NCBI RefSeq assembly: GCF_016920785.2
Contig: NW_024609928.1
Coordinates: 1-64,000 of the forward strand
Origin: Ixodes scapularis
Lineage: Eukaryota > Arthropoda > Arachnida > Ixodida > Ixodidae
Length of the DNA: 64,000 nucleotides
Direction of reading: 5' to 3'
Position numbers and translations under genes: made by a program. Position 1 is the first letter of the stretch; each line of letters begins with the position of its first letter. Of this stretch, positions 56,593-64,000 are shown in pieces. The notes beneath the pieces were generated by a model. The model was not told the origin of the DNA. It saw only the letters and a program-made list of their open reading frames with translations, and did not search any database.

Positions 56593-59500
56593 TCCCGTTT
56601 CTTCCTTCGTATTTCAACGCCCCTTATTTGAACCCGTTCTCTTTTCGCCCTTCTCACTTGGCCCTTCTCAAAACAAGCATTCTCAAAAAGATCTTCTCGC
56701 TTTGACCCGTTGCATTTGGCCCTTTCCCGTTTCGTCCTTCGTATTTCAACGCCCTTATTTGAACCCGTTCTCTTTTTGCCCTTCTCACTTGGCCCTTCTC
56801 AAAACAAGCATTCTCAAAAAGATCTTCTCGCTTTGACCCGTTGCATTTGACCCTTTCCCGTTTCGTCCTTCGTAATTCAACGCCCCTAATTTGAACCCGT
56901 TCTCTTTTCGCCCTTCTCACTTGGCCCTTCTCAAAACAAGCATTCTCAAAAAGATCTCGCTTTGACCTGTTGCATTTGGCCCTTTCCCGTTTCGTCCTTC
57001 GTATTTCAACGCCCCTTATTTGAACCCGTTCTCTTTTCGCCCTTCTCACTTGGCCCTTCTCAAAACAAGCATTCTCAAAAAGATCTCGCTTTGACCTGTT
57101 GCATTTGGCCCTTTCCCGTTTCGTCCTTCGTATTTCAACGCCCCTTATTTGAACCCGTTCTCTTTTCGCCCTTCTCACTTGGCCCTTCTCAAAACAAGCA
57201 TTCTCAAAAAGATCTCGCTTTGACCTGTTGCATTTGGCCCTTTCCCGTTTCGTCCTTCGTATTTCAACGCCCCTTATTTGAACCCGTTCTCTTTTCGCCC
57301 TTCTCACTTGGCCCTTCTCAAAACAAGTATTCTCAAAAAGATCTCGCTTTGACCTGTTGCATTTGGCGCTTTCCCGTTTCGTCCTTCGTATTTCAACGCC
57401 CCTTATTTGAACCCGTTCTCTTTTCGCCCTTCTCACTTGGCCCTTCTCAAAACAAGCATTCTCAAAAAGATCTTCTCGCTTGGACCCGTTGCATTTGGCC
57501 CGTTCCCGTTTCGTCCTTCGTAATTCAACGCCCCTTATTTGAACCCGTTCTCTTTTCGCCCTTCTCACTTGGCCCTTCTCAAAACAAGCATTCTCAAAAA
57601 GATCTCGCTTTGACCTGTTGCATTTGGCCCTTTCCCGTTTCGTCCTTCGTATTTCAACGCCCCTTATTTGAACCCGTTCTCTTTTCGCCCTTCTCACTTG
57701 GCCCTTCTCAAAACAAGCATTCTCAAAAAGATCTCGCTTTGACCCGTTGCATTTGGCCCTTTCCCGTTTCGTCCTTCGTATTTCAACGCCCCTTATTTGA
57801 ACCCGTTCTCTTTTCGCCCTTCTCACTTGGCCCTTCTCAAAACAAGCATTCTCAGAAAGATCTCGCTTTGACCTGTTGCATTTGGCCCTTTTCCCTATCG
57901 TCCTTCGTATTTCAACGCCCCTTATTTGAACCCGTTCTCTTTTCGCCCTTCTCACTTGGCCCTTCTCAAAACAAGCATTCTCAAAAAGATCTTCTCGCTT
58001 TGACCCGTTGCATTTGACCCTTTCCCGTTTCGTCCTTCGTAATTCAACGCCCCTATTTTGAACCCGTTCTCTTTTCGCCCTTCTCACTTGGCCCTTCTCA
58101 AAACAAGCATTCTCAAAAAGATCTCGCTTTGACCTGTTGCATTTGGCCCTTTCCCGTTTCGTCCTTCGTATTTCAACGCCCCTTATTTGAACCCGTTCTC
58201 TTTTCGACCTTCTCACTTGGCCCTTCTCAAAACAAGCATTCTCAAAAAGATCTTCTCGCTTTGACCCGTTGCATTTGGCCCTTTCCCGTTTCGTCCTTCG
58301 TATTTCAACGCCCCTTATTTGAACCCGTTCTCTTTTCGCCCTTCTCACTTGGCCCTTCTCAAAACAAGCATTCTCAAAAAGATCTCGCTTTGACCTGTTG
58401 CATTTGGCCCTTTCCCGTTTCGTCCTTCGTATTTCAACGCCCCTTATTTGAATCCGTTCTCTTTTCGCCCTTCTCACTTGGCCCTTCTCAAAACAAGCAT
58501 TCTCAAAAAGATCTTCTCGCTTTGACCCGTTGCATTTGGCCCTTTCCCGTTTCGTCCTTCGTATTTCAACGCCCCTTATTTGAACCCGTTCTCTTTTCGC
58601 GCTTCTCACTTGGCCCTTCTCAAAACAACCATTCTCAAAAAGATCTTTTCGCTTTGACCCGTTGCATTTGGCCCTTTCCCCTATCGTCCTTCGTATTTCA
58701 ACGCCCCTTATTTGAACCCGTTCTCTTTTCGCCCTTCTCACTTGGCCCTTCTCAAAACAAGCATTCTCAAAAAGATCTTCTCGCTTTGACCCGTTGCATT
58801 TGGCCCATTCCCGTTTCGTCCTTCGTAATTCAACGCCCCTAATTTGAACCCGTTCTCTTTTCGCCCTTCTCACTTGGCCCTTCTCAAAACAAGCATTCTC
58901 AAAAAGATCTCGCTTTGACCTGTTGCATTTGGCCTTTTCCCGTTTCGTCCTTCGTATTTCAACGCCCCTTATTTGAACCCGTTCTCTTTTCGCCCTTCTC
59001 ACTTGGCCCTTCTCAAAACAAGCATTCACAAAAAGATCTTCTCGCTTTGACCCGTTGCATTTGGCCCTTTCCCGTTTCGTCCTTCGTATTTCAACGCCCC
59101 TTATTTGAACCCGTTCTCTTTTCGCCCTTCTCACTTGGCCCTTCTCAAAACAAGCATTCTCAAAAAGATCTCGCTTTGACCTGTTGCATTTGGCCCTTTC
59201 CCCTATCGTCCTTCGTATTTCAACGCCCCTTATTTGAATCCATTCTCTTTTCGCCCTTCTCACTTGGCCCTTCTCAAAACAAGCATTCTCAAAAAGATCT
59301 TCTCGCTTTGACCCGTTGCATTTGGCCCATTCCCGTTTCGTCCTTATTTAATTCAACGCCCTTCATTTGAGCCCGTTCTCTTTTCGCGCTTCTCACTTGG
59401 CCCTTCTCAAAACGACCATTCTCAAAAAGATCTTTTCGCTTTGACCCGTTGCATTTGGCCCTTTCCCCTTTCGTCCTTCGTATTTCAACGCCCCTTATTT

Positions 59501-62500
59501 GAACCCGTTCTCTTATCGCCCTTCTCACTTGGCCCTTCTCAAAACAAGCATTCTCAAAAAGATCTCGCTTTGACCTGTTGCATTTGGCCCTTTCCCCTAT
59601 CGTCCTTCGTATTTCAACGCCCCTTATTTGAATCCATTCTCTTTTCGCCCTTCTCACTTGGCCCTTCTCAAAACAAGCATTCTCAAAAAGATCTTCTCGC
59701 TTTGACCCGTTGCATTTGGCCCTTTCCCGTTTCGTCCTTATTTAATTCAACGCCCTTCATTTGAGCCCGTTCTCTTTTCGCCCTTCTCACTTGGCCCTTC
59801 TCAAAACAAGCATTCTCAAAACGATCTTTTCGCTTTGACCCGTTGCATTTGGCCCTTTCCCGTTTCGTCCTTATTTAATTCAACGCCCTTCATTTGAGCT
59901 TGTTCTCCTTTCGCCCTTCTCACTTGGCCCTTCTCAAAACAAGCATTCTCAAAACGATCTTCTCGCTTTGACCCGTTGCATTTGGCCCTTTCCCGTTTCG
60001 TCCTTATTTAATTCAACGCCCTTCATTTGAGCCCGTTCTCCTTTCGCCCTTCTCACTTGGCCCTTCTCAAAACAAGCATTCTCAAAACGATCTTTTCGCT
60101 TTGACCCGTTGCATTTGGCCCTTTCCCGTTTCGTCCTTATTTATTTCAACGCCCTTCATTTGAGCCCGTTCTCTTTTCGCCCTTCTCACTTGGCCCTTCT
60201 CAAAACAAGCATTCTCAAAACGATCTTCTCGCTTTGACCCGTTGCATTTGGCCCTTTCCCGTTTCGTCCTTATTTAATTCAACGCCCTTCATTTGAGCCC
60301 GTTCTCCTTTCGCCCTTCTCACTTGGCCCTTCTCAAAACAAGCATTCTCAAAACGATCTTCTCGCTTTGACCCGTTGCATTTGGCCCTTTCCCGTTTCGT
60401 CCTTATTTAATTCAACGCCCTTCATTTGAGCCCGTTCTCCTTTCGCCCTTCTCACTTGGCCCTTCTCAAAACAAGCATTCTCAAAACGATCTTCTCGCTT
60501 TGACCCGTTGTATTTGGCCCTTTCCCGTTTCGTCCTTATTTAATTCAACGCCCTTCATTTGAGCCCGTTCTCTTTTCGCCCTTCTCACTTGGCCCTTCTC
60601 AAAACAAGCATTCTCAAAACGATCTTCTCGCTTTGATCCGTTGCATTTGGCCCTTTCCCGTTTCGTCCTTATTTAATTCAACGCCCTTCATTTGAGCCCG
60701 TTCTCCTTTCGCCCTTCTCACTTGGCCCTTCTCAAAACAAGCGTTCTCAAAAAGATCTTTTCGCTTTGACCCGTTGCATTTGGCCCTTTCCCGTTTCGTC
60801 CTTATTTAATTCAACGCCCTTCATTTGAGCCCGTTCTCCTTTCGCCCTTCTCACTTGGCCCTTCTCAAAACAAGCATTCTCAAAACGATCTTCTCGCTTT
60901 GACCCGTTGCATTTGGCCCTTTCCCCTTTCGTCCTTATTTAATTCAACGCCCTTCATTTGAGCCCGTTCTCCTTTCGCCCTTCTCACTTGGCCCTTCTCA
61001 AAACAAGCATTCTCAAAAAGATCTTTTCGCTTTGACCCGTTGCATTTGGCCCTTTCCCGTTTCGTCCTTATTTAATTCAACGCCCTTCATTTGAGCCCGT
61101 TCTCTTTTCGCCCTTCTCACTTGGCCCTTCTCAAAACAAGCATTCTCAAAACGATCTTTTCGCTTTGACCCGTTGCATTTGGCCCTTTCCCGTTTCGTCC
61201 TTATTTAATTCAACGCCCTTCATTTGAGCCCGTTCTCTTTTCGCCCTTCTCACTTGGCCCTTCTCAAAACAAGCATTCTCAAAAAGATCTTTTCGCTTTG
61301 ACCCGTTGCATTTGGCCCTTTCCCGTTTCGTCCTTATTTAATTCAACGCCCTTCATTTGAGCCCGTTCTCCTTTCGCCCTTCTCACTTGGCCCTTCTCAA
61401 AACAAGCATTCTCAAAAAGATCTTCTCGCTTTGACCCGTTGCATTTGGCCCTTTCCCGTTTCGTCCTTATTTAATTCAACGCCCTTCATTTGAGCCCGTT
61501 CTCCTTTCGCCCTTCTCACTTGGCCCTTCTCAAAACAAGCATTCTCAAAAAGATATTTTCGCTTTGACCCGTTGCATTTGGCCCTTTCCCGTTTCGTCCT
61601 TATTTAATTCAACGCCCTTCATTTGAGCCCGTTCTCTTTTCGCCCTTCTCACTTGGCCCTTCTCAAAACAAGCATTCTCAAAAAGATCTTTTCGCTTTGA
61701 CCCGTTGCATTTGGCCCTTTCCCGTTTCGTCCTTATTTAATTCAACGCCCTTCATTTGAGCCCGTTCTCCTTTCGCCCTTCTCACTTGGCCCTTCTCAAA
61801 ACAAGCATTCTCAAAAAGATCTTTTCGCTTTGACCCGTTGCATTTGGCCCTTTCCCGTTTCGTCCTTATTTAATTCAACGCCCTTCATTTGAGCCCGTTC
61901 TCCTTTCGCCCTTCTCACTTGGCCCTTCTCAAAACAAGCATTCTCAAAAAGATCTTCTCGCTTTGACCCGTTGCATTTGGCCCTTTCCCGTTTCGTCCTT
62001 ATTTAATTCAACGCCCTTCATTTGAGCCCGTTCTCCTTTCGCCCTTCTCACTTGGCCCTTCTCAAAACAAGCATTCTCAAAAAGATCTTTTCGCTTTGAC
62101 CCGTTGCATTTGGCCCTTTCCCGTTTCGTCCTTATTTAATTCAACGCCCTTCATTTGAGCCCGTTCTCTTTTCGACCTTCTCACTTGGCCCTTCTCAAAA
62201 CAAGCATTCTCAAAACGATCTTCTCGATTTGACCCGTTGCATTTGGCCCTTTCCCGTTTCGTCCTTATTTAATTCAACGCCCTTCATTTGAGCCCGTTCT
62301 CCTTTCGCCCTTCTCACTTGGCCCTTCTCAAAACAAGCATTCTCAAAAAGATCTTTTCGCTTTGACCCGTTGCATTTGGCCCTTTCCCGTTTCGTCCTTA
62401 TTTAATTCAACGCCCTTCATTTGAGCCCGTTCTCTTTTCGCCCTTCTCACTTGGCCCTTCTCAAAACAAGCATTCTCAAAACGATCTTCTCGCTTTGACC

Positions 62501-64000
62501 CGTTGCATTTGGCCCTTTCCCGTTTCGTCCTTATTTAATTCAACGCCCTTCATTTGAGCCCGTTCTCCTTTCGCCCTTCTCACTTGGCCCTTCTCAAAAC
62601 AAGCATTCTCAAAACGATCTTCTCGCTTTGACCCGTTGCATTTGGCCCTTTCCCGTTTCGTCCTTATTTATTTCAACGTCCTTCATTTGAGCCCGTTCTC
62701 TTTTCGCCCTTCTCACTTGGCCCTTCTCAAAACAAGCATTCTCAAAACGATCTTTTCGATTTGACCCGTTGCATTCGGCCCTTTCCCGTTTCGTCCTTAT
62801 TTAATTCAACGCCCTTCATTTGAGCCCGTTCTCTTTTCGCCCTTCTCACTTGGCCCTTCTCAAAACAAGCATTCTCAAAACGATCTTCTCGCTTTGACCC
62901 GTTGCATTTGGCCCTTTCCCGTTTCGTCCTTATTTAATTCAACGCCCTTCATTTGAGCCCGTTCTCCTTTCGCCCTTCTCACTTGGCCCTTCTCAAAACA
63001 AGCGTTCTCAAAAAGATCTTTTCGCTTTGACCCGTTGCATTTGGCCCTTTCCCGTTTCGTCCTTATTTAATTCAACGCCCTTCATTTGAGCCCGTTCTCC
63101 TTTCGCCCTTCTCACTTGGCCCTTCTCAAAACAAGCATTCTCAAAACGATCTTCTCGCTTTGACCCGTTGCATTTGGCCCTTTCCCCTTTCGTCCTTATT
63201 TAATTCAACGCCCTTCATTTGAGCCCGTTCTCCTTTCGCCCTTCTCACTTGGCCCTTCTCAAAACAAGCATTCTCAAAAAGATCTTTTCGCTTTGACCCG
63301 TTGCATTTGGCCCTTTCCCGTTTCGTCCTTATTTAATTCAACGCCCTTCATTTGAGCCCGTTCTCCTTTCGCCCTTTTCACTTGGCCCTTCTCAAAACAA
63401 GCATTCTCAAAACGATCTTCTCGCTTTGACCCGTTGCATTTGGCCCTTTCCCCTTTCGTCCTTATTTAATTCAACGCCCTTCATTTGAGCCCGTTCTCCT
63501 TTCGCCCTTCTCACTTGGCCCTTCTCAAAACAAGCATTCTCAAAAAGATCTTTTCGCTTTGACCCGTTGCATTTGGCCCTTTCCCGTTTCGTCCTTATTT
63601 AATTCAACGCCCTTCATTTGAGCCCGTTCTCTTTTCGCCCTTCTCACTTGGCCCTTCTCAAAACAAGCATTCTCAAAACGATCTTTTCGCTTTGACCCGT
63701 TGCATTTGGCCCTTTCCCGTTTCGTCCTTATTTAATTCAACGCCCTTCATTTGAGCCCGTTCTCTTTTCGCCCATCTCACTTGGCCCTTCTCAAAACAAG
63801 CATTCTCAAAACGATCTTTTCGCTTTGACCCGTTGCATTTGGCCCTTTCCCGTTTCGTCCTTATTTAATTCAACGCCCTTCATTTGAGCCCGTTCTCTTT
63901 TCGCCCTTCTCACTTGGCCCTTCTCAAAACAAGCATTCTCAAAACGATCTTCTCGCTTTGACCCGTTGCATTTGGCCCTTTCCCGTTTCGTCCTTATTTA
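56593..64000. repeat. Satellite II super-repeat, copy 2 (truncated by the window end)
   Basis: Repeats copy 1 at offset 8593 on its left side and 8851 further right (GAGCTTGTTCTCC near 51045 and 59896), a difference of 258 bp or two 129-bp units gained. Past about 60742 the offset of markers such as TCAACGTCC (53955 and 62673) becomes 8718, one 133-bp unit less. The copies are otherwise nearly identical by eye. Confidence 0.9.

Larger units (their letters stand above)
43231..64000. repeat. Satellite II: tandem array with 129/132/133-bp units (about 157 copies)
   Basis: Head-to-tail units marked by ACAAGCATTCTC. Three subfamilies are visible: A (132 bp, AAGATCTTCTCG with CTTCGTA), B (129 bp, AAGATCTCGC, a 3-bp deletion) and C (133 bp, CTTATTTAATTC with TTCATTTGAGCCC). 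A occurs alone from 43231 to about 44560, A and B mix to about 50880, C runs to about 56590, A/B returns to about 59720, and C continues past the window end. AGATCT sites in A and B predict a BglII ladder. Key words (CCTTTCCCGTTTCG, TTTGAACCCGTT, CGCCCTTCTC) are shared with the Foldback-like terminal repeat at 34240-34477. Confidence 0.97.

Noticed and set aside
1..64000. Telomere repeats (TTAGG type), ribosomal RNA genes or CENP-B boxes
   Set aside because: None seen on reading both satellites and the island.

Overview
The window reads as repeat-dominated nuclear DNA of a hard tick (Ixodidae; a metastriate genus such as Rhipicephalus is my guess). The evidence is a serine-tRNA-headed SINE at 42876-43050 with the GGGGCGAAGCTCC end typical of the tick Ruka family, several short inverted-repeat elements, decayed LINE and Gypsy elements, and no host gene that I can recognise. 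Species and chromosome cannot be read from the sequence.

Layout. (1) 1-21084: satellite I, about 222 head-to-tail copies of a 95-bp unit, with blocks of 27, 15 and about 25 monomers that are themselves duplicated. (2) 21085-43230: a 22-kb island of decayed transposons. LINE-1 (24160-28959, minus strand) carries a 2A-type ribosome-skipping motif and 303-bp tandem repeats at its 5' end. It sits inside an older 5'-truncated LINE-2 (28970-29735 plus 23832-24159). CTATAG-rich degenerate repeats follow, split by a TA-flanked inverted-repeat element (30028-30475). A Gypsy-type LTR retrotransposon (31502-37780, plus strand) is interrupted by a 1978-bp Foldback-like element (34240-36217), which itself holds a short inverted-repeat element. 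Downstream are a TTAA-flanked element (40070-40738), a hAT-like element (40888-42591) with another hAT-like insertion, and the SINE. (3) 43231-64000: satellite II, about 157 units of 129, 132 or 133 bp, arranged as a super-repeat of about 8.6 kb of which copy 1 and most of copy 2 are visible.

Relations between the parts. Satellite II shares its vocabulary, including an exact 14-base string, with the terminal repeats of the Foldback-like element nested in the Gypsy copy, which suggests that this satellite grew out of Foldback terminal repeats. The long open frames in satellite II exist because 129 and 132 are multiples of three; they vanish where the unit is 133 bp. Every transposon coding region seen is broken by frameshifts, stops or lost catalytic residues, so nothing here looks able to move by itself.
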